From Porphyromonas cangingivalis (lineage in GTDB: Bacteria > Bacteroidota > Bacteroidia > Bacteroidales > Porphyromonadaceae): a stretch of DNA of 64,000 nt. The stretch lies in assembly GCF_900638305.1 (NCBI RefSeq), contig NZ_LR134506.1:1736001-1800000 (forward strand), in the 5' to 3' direction. The notes under the pieces are model-generated. The model saw nothing but the letters and a program-made list of their open reading frames with translations, had not been told where the DNA came from and did not search any database. Both the position numbers and the translations under genes were made by a program. Below, piece by piece: positions 9,133 through 18,489 of this stretch. Each line of letters opens with the position of its first letter. The stretch's first letter is position 1.

Positions 9133-9601
9133 ATCCACATCGATTGTGGAAAATCTGTGAATAGGCTGTGGAAAACTTGTGGAAAAATAAGTGTTAAAAT
9201 ATTTGGATTAACGGATACAAAATCGGTATAAAATCTTTATCGAAGTGACCAAAAAATAAGGGCAAAAGTTATCCAAAAGTTACTCTATGGGTTATCCACA
9301 TCAAATCCACACAAAATCAAGATCAGTTAGCTCTCCACAGTGATTATTCGGACTATTCACAATAATGTTTATTTACTTATATCAGAGGTCTATAAGCTGT
9401 GGATAGACTTGTGGATGGATGTGAATAGAGATCCTCATGTGATAGCTAATGAAAATGTCTCAAAATCTCTATCCACAATATCCACAGCTATTATCATCGT
9501 TTATTAGGCGAGTTCTTTTTTTTTAGAATAACCTTTTTTCCACAAGTCTTCAAAAAGAAGTTACTACCATATAATATAAAGAAGATGAAAAGTGTGGAAA
9601 A
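9131..9601. other. Candidate oriC: cluster of about fifteen DnaA-box-like sites
   Basis: Two perfect TTATCCACA boxes (9131-9139, 9292-9300) and many one- or two-mismatch boxes on both strands, e.g. 9145-9153, 9167-9175, 9178-9186, 9269-9277, 9353-9361, 9398-9406, 9410-9418, 9420-9428, 9469-9477, 9478-9486, 9536-9544 and 9593-9601 (variants CTATCCACA, TTTTCCACA, CTATTCACA). The region is non-coding and AT-rich. Genes on the left (1.2-8.7 kb) all run leftward and genes on the right run mostly rightward, as expected for an origin. dnaA itself is not in the window, which is common in Bacteroidetes. The role is inferred, not shown. Confidence 0.75.
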
Positions 9602-9639
9602 AGCTAAACTAATTGTCCGTCAGACTACAAAATAATGGT

Positions 9640-9647
9640 TACATTTG
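9640..9647 (+). promoter_or_regulatory. Probable -7 box of the pta promoter
   Basis: TACATTTG matches the Bacteroidetes -7 consensus TAnnTTTG, 35 bp upstream of the pta ATG at 9682. An ATTG lies at 9612-9615 but the spacing (24 bp) is longer than usual for a -33 box. Transcription from here rules out the TTG at 9613 as the pta start. Confidence 0.5.
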
Positions 9648-9681
9648 TGCAAGAATTCAATTCATTATCAATATATCATTT

Positions 9682-10689
9682 ATGAAACTACTCGAAGATA
9701 TCATCAAGAGAGCTCAAAACAACCCTATGCGCATCGTGTTGCCCGAGGGTACAGAAGAGCGTACACTCAAAGCTGCTGATCGTCTCCTTGCTGAAAAGGT
9801 GGTCAAGGTCATCCTTATCGGAGATCCTGCGGAGATCAGAGCAAAGGCCGGAGAGCTCGGTCTCAAGCACATCGAAGAGGCTACCCTCGTATGCCCTAAG
9901 AGCAACGACAAGAAAGAGGTCTATGCCAACCTCCTTTTCGAACTCCGTAAGAGCAAGGGTATGACCATCGAAGAGGCTACAAAGAAGGCTGAAGATCCTC
10001 TATATCTCGCTTGCCTTATGATCAAGAACGGTGATGCGGATGGTGAAGTCGCCGGTGCACTCAACACGACAGGTAACGTCCTTCGTCCTGCACTTCAGAT
10101 CGTCAAGACTGCTCCGGGCATGAAGTGTGTGTCGGGTGCTTTCCTAATGATGGTGAAGGAAAAGGGTTATGGCGAAGATGGTCTCCTTATCTTTGCGGAC
10201 TGTGCAGTGATGCCTCAGCCTACTGCCGAAGAGCTTGCACAGATCGCTGTGGCTTCGGCTCAGACAGCGAAGGCTATCGGTGGTATCGAACCACGTGTGG
10301 CTATGCTCAGCTTCTCTACCAAGGGTAGTGCGGCTCACGAGTGTGTGGATAAGGTGGTCGAAGCTACTCGCCTTGCGAAAGAAATGGCTCCCGAGCTTGC
10401 CATCGATGGCGAACTCCAAGCCGATGCTGCTCTCGTAGAGTCTGTGGCTCGTCAGAAAGCTAAGGACAGCACCGTAGCCGGTAAGGCGAATGTCCTTGTC
10501 TTCCCTAACCTCGAAGTGGGTAACATCTCTTATAAGCTCGTCCAACGCCTTGGTGGTGCCGAAGCTGTAGGTCCTATCCTTCAGGGTATGGCTGCTCCTA
10601 TCAACGACCTCAGCCGTGGTTGTTCGGTCGAAGATATCTACTACATGGCAGCAATCACTGCGAACCAAGCCATGGCAGCCAAGAAGTAA
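9682..10689 (+). CDS. pta: Phosphate acetyltransferase
   Basis: 335 residues, the short single-domain form. It converts acetyl-CoA and phosphate to acetyl phosphate, which AckA then uses to make ATP and acetate; this pathway ends fermentation in the cytoplasm. Seen: [19 protein letters not shown] at the N-terminus, [48 protein letters not shown] and the C-terminal [15 protein letters not shown], all typical of the family. The ATG at 9682 ([14 protein letters not shown]) is chosen over an in-frame TTG at 9613 because a promoter box lies between them. Followed 42 bp later by ackA, presumably one operon. Confidence 0.97.
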   Translation: MKLLEDIIKRAQNNPMRIVLPEGTEERTLKAADRLLAEKVVKVILIGDPAEIRAKAGELGLKHIEEATLVCPKSNDKKEVYANLLFELRKSKGMTIEEATKKAEDPLYLACLMIKNGDADGEVAGALNTTGNVLRPALQIVKTAPGMKCVSGAFLMMVKEKGYGEDGLLIFADCAVMPQPTAEELAQIAVASAQTAKAIGGIEPRVAMLSFSTKGSAAHECVDKVVEATRLAKEMAPELAIDGELQADAALVESVARQKAKDSTVAGKANVLVFPNLEVGNISYKLVQRLGGAEAVGPILQGMAAPINDLSRGCSVEDIYYMAAITANQAMAAKK

Positions 10690-10731
10690 AGAAATCAACA
10701 TTTATACACACAAATAGACAAAAGGGAAATA

Positions 10732-11931
10732 ATGAAAATTCTTGTTTTGAACTGCGGAAGTTCCTCAGTTAAGTACAAGCTATACGAGATGCCTGCAAAG
10801 GATGTGTTGGCACAGGGTGTAGTCGAAAAGTTGGGTCTCAAGGACTCGTTCCTCAAGATGACTTTGCCAAACGGCGAAAAGGTCGTCCTCGAAAAAGAAA
10901 TGCCTGAGCACACCAGCGCGGTGGAGTTCATCCTCGAAAACCTCACAAGCCCACAGTATGGCTGCATCAAGTCTTTCGACGAGATCAACGCCGTGGGTCA
11001 CCGTCTCGTACACGGTGGTGAAGCGTTCAAGGAAAGTGTCCTCATCACCGACGAAGTGATCGCTAAGGTGAACGAGTGTATCGATCTCGCTCCTCTACAC
11101 AACCCACCCAACCTCAAGGGTATCGATGCCATCAAGAAGCTCCTCCCTTCTATCCCACAGGTAGGTGTATTCGACACAGCGTTCCAGCAGTCTATGGAGC
11201 CACACGCATTTATGTATGCTCTTCCATACCGTGTGTATGAGAAGTACGGTGTACGTCGTTATGGCTTCCACGGTACCAGCCACAGATACGTAAGCAAGAG
11301 AGCTTGCGAAATCCTCGGTAAGGACTACAATAACGCACGCATCATCACTTGCCACATCGGTAACGGTGCATCTATGAATGCGATCAAGAACGGTAAGGTC
11401 ATCGATACCACCATGGGTCTCACTCCTACCGAAGGTCTCATGATGGGTACACGTTGTGGTGACGTCGATCCGGGTGCTTTGGCATTCATCATGGGTAAGG
11501 AAAACCTCAATGTCGAAGGATTCAGCAACCTTATCAACAAGGAATCAGGTGTATTCGGTGTGTCAGGTATCTCTTCGGATATGCGTGACATCGAGAACGC
11601 TATCGAGTCAGGCAACGAACGTGCGAAGCTCGCTATGGATATGTACAACCACCGTATCAAGAAGTATATAGGTGCGTTCATGGCCGAACTCGGTGGTTGC
11701 GACATCATCATCTTCACAGGTGGTGTGGGCGAAAACCAAACTTCTACACGTGAGATCGTATGTGCAGGCATGGAGTATTGCGGTATCGAGCTTGATAACG
11801 AACTCAACTCTAAGACTCGTGGTAAAGAAATCGTCATCTCCAAGCCTTCAAGCAAGGTGACAGTGATGATCGTACCTACCGACGAAGAGTTGATGATCGC
11901 TACAGATACACTCACCCTCGCAGGTAAGTAA
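10732..11931 (+). CDS. ackA: Acetate kinase
   Basis: 399 residues, the usual length. Transfers phosphate from acetyl phosphate to ADP, producing ATP and acetate; works with Pta encoded just upstream. Family signatures visible: VLNCGSSSVKYKL at the N-terminus, VGHRLVHGG, FDTAFQQSM, RRYGFHGTSHRYVS, HIGNGAS and FTGGVGENQTSTRE. A purine-rich GGGAAATA sits just before the ATG. The operon is closed by a strong hairpin at 11963-11997. Confidence 0.98.
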   Translation: MKILVLNCGSSSVKYKLYEMPAKDVLAQGVVEKLGLKDSFLKMTLPNGEKVVLEKEMPEHTSAVEFILENLTSPQYGCIKSFDEINAVGHRLVHGGEAFKESVLITDEVIAKVNECIDLAPLHNPPNLKGIDAIKKLLPSIPQVGVFDTAFQQSMEPHAFMYALPYRVYEKYGVRRYGFHGTSHRYVSKRACEILGKDYNNARIITCHIGNGASMNAIKNGKVIDTTMGLTPTEGLMMGTRCGDVDPGALAFIMGKENLNVEGFSNLINKESGVFGVSGISSDMRDIENAIESGNERAKLAMDMYNHRIKKYIGAFMAELGGCDIIIFTGGVGENQTSTREIVCAGMEYCGIELDNELNSKTRGKEIVISKPSSKVTVMIVPTDEELMIATDTLTLAGK

Positions 11932-11962
11932 TACCGAATCTATCACCAAAGCTAAATAGGAA

Positions 11963-11997
11963 AGAGGGTGTACCGAAACATATTCGGTACACCCTCT
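11963..11997 (+). terminator. Terminator of pta-ackA
   Basis: Perfect 15-bp inverted repeat AGAGGGTGTACCGAA / TTCGGTACACCCTCT with a 5-nt loop, followed by TGTCTTTTGTCC. It sits 31 bp after the ackA stop. Confidence 0.85.
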
Positions 11998-12023
11998 TGT
12001 CTTTTGTCCTTATTAACTCTTAC

Positions 12024-12057
12024 TTTTGTCGTAAAAAAGATGTATTTTTGCGACAAA
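12024..12057 (+). promoter_or_regulatory. Inverted repeat overlapping the -7 box of the abiE promoter
   Basis: TTTTGTCGTAAAAA and TTTTTGCGACAAAA form an imperfect dyad around GATGTA. The right arm overlaps TATTTTTG (12043-12050), a match to the -7 consensus TAnnTTTG. AbiEi antitoxins are known to bind inverted repeats in their own promoter and repress it, so this is a good candidate operator; that role is inferred. Confidence 0.6.
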
Positions 12058-12074
12058 ATAAGGTTAATAATAGT

Positions 12075-12689
12075 ATGGAAAGTATTGATGAAAAGGTAAT
12101 TAAATCTATATCTAAACGCGGAAGGGGTAGTGTTTTTTTTTCGAGTGATTTTATAAGTCTCGGGGAGCATAAGACAATCCTCAAATCCTTGGAGCGTTTG
12201 ACTCAATCGGGTAAGATTATTCGTCTTGCTCGAGGCGTGTACTATTATCCGAAACGAGATAAGGTACTTGGTCTCGGCGTACTTTATCCATCTTACGATG
12301 AGATAGCCATGAGTATAGCGAGGAGAGATAAGGCTCGTATCACACCTGCAGGAGCCTATGCGATGAATATACTCGGTCTTACGACGCAGATACCTATGAA
12401 CATAGTCTTCTTGACCGATGGATCTCCTCGTAAAATAAGGATGTTCAATGGGCATCAGATTACTTTCAAACACACTGTCCCTAAGAATTTATCATTTCAA
12501 GACAAAACAGCTCAGCTCATCACTTTTGCCCTCAAAGATTTAGGACAAGATAATGTCACCGATGAACATAAAAAGATCCTTCGAAGGACACTGGAGAAAA
12601 TCCCTGAGAACAGGGTATCCGGTGATTATAGGTTGATGCCCGTTTGGATACGTACGATCATAAAAGACATCTATGAACAACTACTTTGA
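12075..12689 (+). CDS. AbiEi-family antitoxin (type IV toxin-antitoxin)
   Basis: 204 residues from the ATG at 12075. The N-terminal ~75 residues form a winged helix (KTILKSLERLTQSGKIIRLARGVYYYP), the DNA-binding part that represses the operon; the rest is the AbiEi-type domain (ITPAGAYAMNILGL, VFLTDGSPRKI) that counters the toxin. Type IV antitoxins act on the toxin's effect or target rather than binding it. The start at 12075 is favoured because upstream in-frame codons lie in the promoter dyad. The last 17 bp overlap the toxin gene, as in many AbiE pairs. Confidence 0.88.
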   Translation: MESIDEKVIKSISKRGRGSVFFSSDFISLGEHKTILKSLERLTQSGKIIRLARGVYYYPKRDKVLGLGVLYPSYDEIAMSIARRDKARITPAGAYAMNILGLTTQIPMNIVFLTDGSPRKIRMFNGHQITFKHTVPKNLSFQDKTAQLITFALKDLGQDNVTDEHKKILRRTLEKIPENRVSGDYRLMPVWIRTIIKDIYEQLL

Positions 12690-13674
12690 GTTGACCGAAG
12701 AACAACAGCGAATCATCATTATTCAGACATCGGCACAGATGGGTATCCCCCCGCAAGCCGTAGAGAAGGACTTGTGGGTAAGTATCATCTTGAAGATTGT
12801 TTTTACTTTACCATTTTCCGACTACTTGGTTTTCAAGGGAGGGACTTCACTAAGTAAGTCTTACGGATTGATCGATCGCTTTTCCGAGGACATTGATCTG
12901 GTCATCGATCGAGAGTATTTCGGGCTCTTCGGGGATTTGACGAAGAGGCAGATAAAAAACTTGCGCAAGCAGTCTTCCTTATTTGTGAAGGATGATTTTT
13001 CTTTGGCTCTTCGTAAATCGATGGTTGACTTCGGACTTGATCATCTGTGTGATATTGTGCCCGAACCGGATGGAGAAGGTGATTCTACTTATCCCGAGCC
13101 TCGTAAGATACACGTACGATACAAGTCTCTTTTTCAGTATGACAGTTACCTTAACTCTGAGATAATGTTGGAGATAGGTGCACGTTCGTTATTCGAACCC
13201 ACTGAAGTTACTACAATCAAGAGCTTTATCTCTGCCAAATTTGATCATATCAACACAGATATTATTTCTCCACAGATTACAACCTCTACTCCTGCAAAGA
13301 CATTTTTGGAAAAAGCATTTTTGTTGCACGAATTGTTCACGACAGGGAGGGCAACTATAGCTGACAGAAAGTCACGACATCTGTATGATCTGGAGAAGAT
13401 GATGGATCATGACTTTGCAAGGCAGGTGATTAAGGACGACAAACTTTGGGAAAGTATTGCACATCACCGAGAAGTATTTACGAGTTTGTCAGGGGTGGAC
13501 TACACACCTGATATTCGGAATCGTATAGTATTGCTTCCTCCTGCTGAGGTTAGAGACGTTTGGGAAAAGGATTATAAGGAGATGCAGACTTCGATGATTT
13601 ACGGCTCATCATTGCTTTTTGGAGAGTTGTTGAATAGGATTTCTGATCTTGAGAATCATTTTCGTAATAGGTAA
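12673..13674 (+). CDS. AbiEii-family nucleotidyltransferase toxin
   Basis: 333 residues. The polymerase-beta-like nucleotidyltransferase signature is intact: VFKGGTSLSKSYGL followed by SEDIDLVID, i.e. GG(S/T)S...DxD, near residues 55-82. The C-terminal part (LHELFTTGRATIADRKSRHLYDL) carries the conserved K/R-H-xYDL region of the family. Relatives transfer nucleotides to RNA (tRNA acceptor ends in studied cases) and arrest growth, giving phage defence by abortive infection. Overlaps the antitoxin gene by 17 bp. No sign of decay, so the pair should be active. Confidence 0.88.
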   Translation: MNNYFELTEEQQRIIIIQTSAQMGIPPQAVEKDLWVSIILKIVFTLPFSDYLVFKGGTSLSKSYGLIDRFSEDIDLVIDREYFGLFGDLTKRQIKNLRKQSSLFVKDDFSLALRKSMVDFGLDHLCDIVPEPDGEGDSTYPEPRKIHVRYKSLFQYDSYLNSEIMLEIGARSLFEPTEVTTIKSFISAKFDHINTDIISPQITTSTPAKTFLEKAFLLHELFTTGRATIADRKSRHLYDLEKMMDHDFARQVIKDDKLWESIAHHREVFTSLSGVDYTPDIRNRIVLLPPAEVRDVWEKDYKEMQTSMIYGSSLLFGELLNRISDLENHFRNR

Positions 13675-13691
13675 GTTTTTCTGATAGGAGA

Positions 13692-13756
13692 CAGAATGCG
13701 TTCTGTTGCACAACAGAAAGTGTTCCGTAGCTCGGCAGAGGGTATTCTGTCGGGCT
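13692..13756. repeat. 22-bp dyad repeat array A (3 units)
   Basis: Units start at 13692, 13714 and 13736. The first is CAGAATGCGTTCTGTTGCAC; the last ends TTCTGTCGGGC. Each unit has an imperfect dyad CAGAA/TTCTG. Located just after the abiEii stop, inside a 291-bp spacer (13675-13965) where I see no gene. Confidence 0.7.
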
Positions 13757-13965
13757 TTTTAGTTTACTGTCTTGGGAATGTTTGGAGGGATGGGTGTCTG
13801 ATCCGATGGATCAAGTCAGCAATAATTGATGATAATCGATCAAAAACGACGGTAATCGACTGTAATCAACCGAAGGGATGGTGTCGTGCCTGATCTTCGC
13901 TTTCGTCCGAAATAAGGCTATCTACGGCTTATCCAATAGAAGTGTAGAGTGTGTGCTCTTTATCG

Positions 13966-14784
13966 TTATCTCCTTGTGCTTAGGATGGCTTCGACCTCTG
14001 CGTCGAGACGAGGCACCTTGACGAGGTGATAAGAGCTGTATACGGGGCTGAGGACAGCGAGATACATCTCCTCCACCTCTATGTCATAACGAGTGCGGAG
14101 GATGTGGCTGTACAGGTTTTGCTGGAGTATATATTTGGTGAATGGGGTATCGCTCATGTGAGACAACGCTCCTTTTCCTATGGCATAGGGGAAGGGATTG
14201 GTCGTCATGGGGATGAAGTTGCCGTATTCCTCTCTGCCGATCTTCTCGCTGCGCTTCCAGTCCATGAGGACGAACTTCCCTTCGGGCGAACGCAGAAGGC
14301 AGTCTATCGTTCCTGCTATACGGAGGTCTTCGTCGTAGATACGCCATTCGGTGCGGTATATGGGATGTTCGAGAAGGATGGGATGCTTGCACAAGTCGGC
14401 GAAGTAAGTCATCTCTCGTTCGATGCTGACGTGTTCCTCACGACGGATCTCTTTGCCCTCGTAGACGAAGTGGTAGGTCATCTCTGTGGGCAGACCCAAG
14501 AATGTGCGTTCGATCTGTGAGTGGATGAATGTGCCGACCTCTCTTGCCACTGCGCCCTTGGCATCCCATTGTTCGAGAAGTAATGTAGGAGTGACTCCCT
14601 CATGAACTGCCTTTCGCTGCGCCATGGCTTCGGCATCGAAGTCGGGGAAGAAGTCCTTGATGACATTGCTGACGGAGGTGAGTGCGACCCCATTGTGTAT
14701 GTACGTATGGGTATCCTCGTAGAAGATCAGATCTCTGTCTCTGCTGTGGGCATTGGTGGTATTGTAGTTGTTCGGCGCAGTCAT
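13966..14784 (-). CDS. PD-(D/E)XK nuclease-superfamily protein
   Basis: 272 residues from the ATG at 14784. The nuclease core is visible: an upstream Glu in the HSQIE helix (~80), D in GTIDCLL, the DWK of VLMDWKRS, and the QxxxY motif in LQQNLYSHIL, the same order as in RecB/Cas4-like exonucleases. No helicase or iron-sulfur cysteines are seen. It stands alone, leftward, between rightward genes, so no partner can be named; phage-derived exonucleases and recombination nucleases have the same build. An in-frame upstream ATG at 14871 would add 29 residues without clear conservation. Confidence 0.75.
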   Translation of the reverse strand: MTAPNNYNTTNAHSRDRDLIFYEDTHTYIHNGVALTSVSNVIKDFFPDFDAEAMAQRKAVHEGVTPTLLLEQWDAKGAVAREVGTFIHSQIERTFLGLPTEMTYHFVYEGKEIRREEHVSIEREMTYFADLCKHPILLEHPIYRTEWRIYDEDLRIAGTIDCLLRSPEGKFVLMDWKRSEKIGREEYGNFIPMTTNPFPYAIGKGALSHMSDTPFTKYILQQNLYSHILRTRYDIEVEEMYLAVLSPVYSSYHLVKVPRLDAEVEAILSTRR

Positions 14785-14970
14785 GTCAAAAGTTTTTTTT
14801 TGAGTTGTGGGCACATTCTGTCCGTCGGGCAGCGATGGCTTGCAGACTACAAAGTTGCACAAATTTATCAAAGTATCATTCTTGTCAAACGGTATATATT
14901 CAGATGATTAAGCAAATATCATTTCTCCCCAATCATGGTCATACCGGATCATGGATAGATGATTTTGAAT

Positions 14971-14978
14971 TATATTTG
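14971..14978 (+). promoter_or_regulatory. Probable -7 box for the lipoprotein/barrel operon
   Basis: TATATTTG matches TAnnTTTG, 28 bp upstream of the ATG at 15006. No convincing -33 box at the usual spacing. Confidence 0.45.
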
Positions 14979-15005
14979 TGCTAATATCAAATAAATTAAG
15001 CCTTT

Positions 15006-16574
15006 ATGTACAGACAAATTTCAATGCTTTTGGCACTTGCCCTTTCGGTCTTGGGGTGTATAGACAGAGATTATTTCAAGGGCGAAGTACGACTTGTGGC
15101 GGAGGAACCGCCCTCCTTGGTCGCTCCTGCGGTCTATGCCTCCGCCAATCTGAAGGACATCCTCATCAAGGGAGACCGGGAGCGTGCCTCCGTCCTCCGG
15201 GTGGATGACAAGGGGGTACTCAAGCTCCACAAACGCCTTGAGTCGGTGTATAGAGCCAATCTCCTCGAACTCATACTTCCAGAGAAGAGGGAGTACCGTA
15301 CACAAGTGCGATGGACGGTACCCCACAGGACATGGTCGGGCTCTGCGGTGGTGATGACCGAGGAGGTGCAGTTGCCTGTGCAAGAGGGCGAATTTCTCCT
15401 CAATCTACCCGAAAAAGTCGTCTCCATAGACCGTCTGACTTGGTCTTGTCGTGCGAAACTATCCATCCCCGATCTGCCCGTACACATGAGTTATTCGCTC
15501 GAACTACCGGAGATAAAGGACGAAAACAACCGTCCTCTCAAGGTCGAATGGCGCACGGATGAGGGTTCGGGCGAGCTTGACAAGCTCCTGCCCCGACTCA
15601 CGATGGAGAACAAGAAAGGCAGTGCCATATCCTTGAAGTACCGCTTATCTGCTCGCACACTTGGTACCAAACGCCCCGGCGAGACCCTGCCGAGAGAGAT
15701 CATGGTGGACTTGGCTCTGTCGGAGTTGGATGTGTCCAACTTTGAGGGACGACTCAGCAATACCATAGACATCAAACCCAAGAAGCCCATCACTTTTGCT
15801 TATGACGAATGGGATGATCTCGAAGATCTCGCCATACAAGGTAGCAGTCTCGAACTCGATCTCAGATACAGAGGTAAGATGGGCTTCAGCACCAAAGCAG
15901 ACATCAGTCTCACCAACAAAAAAGGAAAGACCCTACGCATCAAACCCACCCTGCCCCTCATCACCCTCAATGCCTTGGATACCGAGGGCTCGCAGAAGAT
16001 ACCTTTCGAAGCAGGGGTATTGGACGATATCCTCTCCGGCTTGTCGAAGAGCGGAGTCTCCATAAATGCCTTCTCGCTCGACTTTTCGCGCTCTCAGATC
16101 GTGCTGGACAAGGAGAGCTTCATCGATCTATCGTTGGTCTTGGACATTCCGCTGAGGATGAAGTTCGGTCGCCTGCCGATCAAGTTTGACTTCGCAGCTC
16201 CGAGGATTCCTCTCAACCAACATATCGACGAGAGTCAAGAGGGTTTGCTCCGCAACTTTGCCTTGGACATCGACGTGAGCAGCAGACTGCCCATAGGCTT
16301 CAGGATAGACGGACTGACGATGCTGGACAAGTCCGGCAAGGAGATCGAGCAAGGCAAGATACCGATAGACTTTGACCTCAAAAACAGTCCCGACGGCACG
16401 CAGGCACAGGTGAGTAAGCTCCGCCTGGGTCTCAGTCTCGACCAAGTCCGACGCTTGGAGCAGGCACACCGCATCCGCTTCTCGGGCGAAGTCAAGTCTT
16501 CGGACAGTTGGGTCGAGCTCCGTCCCGAACAAGATGTCCGGTTCCGCATCATCGTATTGATCAACAGTAAATAA
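15006..16574 (+). CDS. Predicted lipoprotein, unknown function
   Basis: 522 residues with a lipoprotein signal peptide (lipobox SVLGC at about residues 14-18). The rest is beta-rich with no recognised motif; repeated patterns of the kind LPxxV-x-I-D and IPIDFDL suggest stacked beta-sandwich modules. Followed 9 bp later by a DUF5723-like outer-membrane protein gene, so the two are probably made together and may act together at the outer membrane. I cannot assign a function. Confidence 0.65.
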   Translation: MYRQISMLLALALSVLGCIDRDYFKGEVRLVAEEPPSLVAPAVYASANLKDILIKGDRERASVLRVDDKGVLKLHKRLESVYRANLLELILPEKREYRTQVRWTVPHRTWSGSAVVMTEEVQLPVQEGEFLLNLPEKVVSIDRLTWSCRAKLSIPDLPVHMSYSLELPEIKDENNRPLKVEWRTDEGSGELDKLLPRLTMENKKGSAISLKYRLSARTLGTKRPGETLPREIMVDLALSELDVSNFEGRLSNTIDIKPKKPITFAYDEWDDLEDLAIQGSSLELDLRYRGKMGFSTKADISLTNKKGKTLRIKPTLPLITLNALDTEGSQKIPFEAGVLDDILSGLSKSGVSINAFSLDFSRSQIVLDKESFIDLSLVLDIPLRMKFGRLPIKFDFAAPRIPLNQHIDESQEGLLRNFALDIDVSSRLPIGFRIDGLTMLDKSGKEIEQGKIPIDFDLKNSPDGTQAQVSKLRLGLSLDQVRRLEQAHRIRFSGEVKSSDSWVELRPEQDVRFRIIVLINSK

Positions 16575-16583
16575 ATCATCCCT

Positions 16584-17963
16584 ATGTCAAGCATCGGTAA
16601 AAATCTATTCCGCACCCTCCTACTCCTCAGTCTACTTACCTTGACAGGCCAGAGCCTCAGAGCCCAAAGTCCGGAGATACCCTTGATGGGCTCACGGGCG
16701 GACTTCGTGCGCATACAGCTCAATCCCTCTTACATCCCTACGGATGTCGACCTTGTCATCGGCATCCCCCTGATCTCCGACATCAGCGTCTCCGCACACG
16801 TGCCCTTTACGCTCTACGATGTCGCCAAGCCTTCGGACGACAAGCAGCTCTTGAGGGTGTATTACGACCGCCTTATCAAGAGTCTTTCGGGCAATAACTT
16901 AGGTCTCGATGCAGAGGTCAATCTTTTGCAGTTTGGTTTTAAGACAAAGGTAGGCTTCTTCTCGTTTTCGTTCGGGGCGAAAGCATCGGCCTTCGCATCG
17001 ATAGACAAGAGCTTTGGCACGCTCCTCTCGGAGGGCAATATGAACACCCTCGGTGAGTGGCGACGGGGTCGTATGGGGTCGATGAAGGCTCGTGTCTACA
17101 ACGAACTTGCCCTCGGCTATGCTACGGACAAGCTCCTCAGCGACGGCCGTCTGCAGGTCGGTGCGCGCCTCAAGCTCCTCGGTGGGCACCTTTATGCAGA
17201 GCTTGTACAGAGCGACTTCGGCCTCTATACCTCACCTTCGGGTGACGAGCTTCGTCTCGAAGCCTTTCAGACCGGCTATATCAACGCCAAGGGTCTCCCA
17301 AGGACCGATGCTCAAGGCAAGATCGACTGGTCCACTGCGGACGTCGCTTCTGCCGTGACACCACGTTTCCCATCGAGCTATGGTCTCGGTGTCGATCTCG
17401 GTGCGAGTTACAAGATCAACGACCGGTGGAGCGTTTCACTCTCGTTGAGAGACCTCGGTTTCATCCGTTGGGCAGGGAGTAACGTGTTGGAAGAAGACCT
17501 AATGGGAGACAAGGCCATATCCTTCAAGGGTATAGATGTCTCCGACGGACTCACCTCGACACCCGGAAAGAAGACCAAAACGGATGTCATAGAGACGATG
17601 AAAAATGCCTTTTCGGACAACTTCACCTATCGTGAGGATAAGGACATCAGTTCGGCACTCGACGCCAACTTCCACGCCGGAGTGACCTACAACCCCATCG
17701 AAAAGCTCGCCATCACCGGTCTCCTCGGTGGTAGCAGCATCCTCGGGCGTTGGCGTCCCGATGTGGCACTCTCTGCGAACTGGCAACCATGGGATCTCCT
17801 CGGTACGGCGATCAGTGTCAGCTCCCTACACGGCACGCCCGTGACCGTCGGCTGGGGACTTGTTCTGGGCAATAGGTTGCAGTTCCATTTTGGCGTGAAC
17901 CACATCCTGCCCTTCAACCTCATCAGCCTTCAAGGTCGTGCAGGGCTCAGCCTGCGCTTCTGA
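16584..17963 (+). CDS. DUF5723-like outer-membrane beta-barrel protein
   Basis: 459 residues with a signal peptide ending LRAQS. Alternating hydrophobic strands, a conserved NPSYIP near the N-terminus, GLGVDLGASYKINDRWSVSL in the middle and a terminal strand ending LSLRF (aromatic last residue) point to an outer-membrane barrel assembled by BAM. The pattern (SADFVRIQLNPSYIP-like start) matches Bacteroidetes DUF5723 proteins, a relative of the FadL/PorV-type barrels. Second gene of a pair with the upstream lipoprotein; terminated at 18011-18053. Confidence 0.72.
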   Translation: MSSIGKNLFRTLLLLSLLTLTGQSLRAQSPEIPLMGSRADFVRIQLNPSYIPTDVDLVIGIPLISDISVSAHVPFTLYDVAKPSDDKQLLRVYYDRLIKSLSGNNLGLDAEVNLLQFGFKTKVGFFSFSFGAKASAFASIDKSFGTLLSEGNMNTLGEWRRGRMGSMKARVYNELALGYATDKLLSDGRLQVGARLKLLGGHLYAELVQSDFGLYTSPSGDELRLEAFQTGYINAKGLPRTDAQGKIDWSTADVASAVTPRFPSSYGLGVDLGASYKINDRWSVSLSLRDLGFIRWAGSNVLEEDLMGDKAISFKGIDVSDGLTSTPGKKTKTDVIETMKNAFSDNFTYREDKDISSALDANFHAGVTYNPIEKLAITGLLGGSSILGRWRPDVALSANWQPWDLLGTAISVSSLHGTPVTVGWGLVLGNRLQFHFGVNHILPFNLISLQGRAGLSLRF

Positions 17964-18010
17964 ATCTTCTCTGAACATGAAGAGGTAAGCCAAGTATAAA
18001 ATATGACCGT

Positions 18011-18053
18011 TACTCCCCCTTGCCCTCACTCGGAGCAAGGGGGAGTACTTTTT
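18011..18053 (+). terminator. Terminator after the DUF5723-like gene
   Basis: 13-bp perfect arms TACTCCCCCTTGC / GCAAGGGGGAGTA, then CTTTTTT. Confidence 0.9.
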
Positions 18054-18106
18054 TGCCATAAATCAACGAATATCAACCATATCCCTCATCATCCTCTTTT
18101 GTCCGA

Positions 18107-18195
18107 CAAAAGTCATAGGATGCGATAAAACGAATCGTAGGATTCGATGACGAAAGTCGTATGACTTGTTTCATCGAATCCTACGACTTTTTTTG
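18107..18195. repeat. Dispersed intergenic repeat, copy 2 (long hairpin)
   Basis: Arms 18135-18150 (TCGTAGGATTCGATGA) and 18171-18186 pair perfectly over 16 bp with a 20-nt loop that repeats the family core CGAAAGTCGTATGACTTG; seven Ts follow. Compared with copy 3, the stem differs at paired positions on both arms. Confidence 0.85.
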
Positions 18196-18489
18196 TCACT
18201 TCAGACGAAACGGCTGTGTCTTGTCGGATGTGATTATCGAACAAAGAATGAATGCTTTGGTCTCTTTGGTATCAATCTCGCTGTCTGTCTCTGTGTCTTT
18301 TCTTTTACTCTTGGGCTTGGGGCTTCGAGGGCTTTTGTCATTGTCGCAATCGTTCAGATACCGATAATCGTGAAGATAGTCGGCAGATATAGTGAGACTT
18401 AGCATAAATAAGACCTTTCGCCTCAATCCTTCCGATGGGCTTCGGCCGGAAGCTCGATCTGTTTCTGTTTTTGTCCCTGAATATCCGTA

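Noticed and set aside
13696-13893. 65-codon frame (+) after abiEii
   Set aside because: Starts inside the 22-bp repeat array and has no recognised content.
18166-18426. Overlapping 76-78-codon frames on both strands before mnmG
   Set aside because: Low-complexity hydrophobic/serine translations, no start signals; the region is repeat and promoter.
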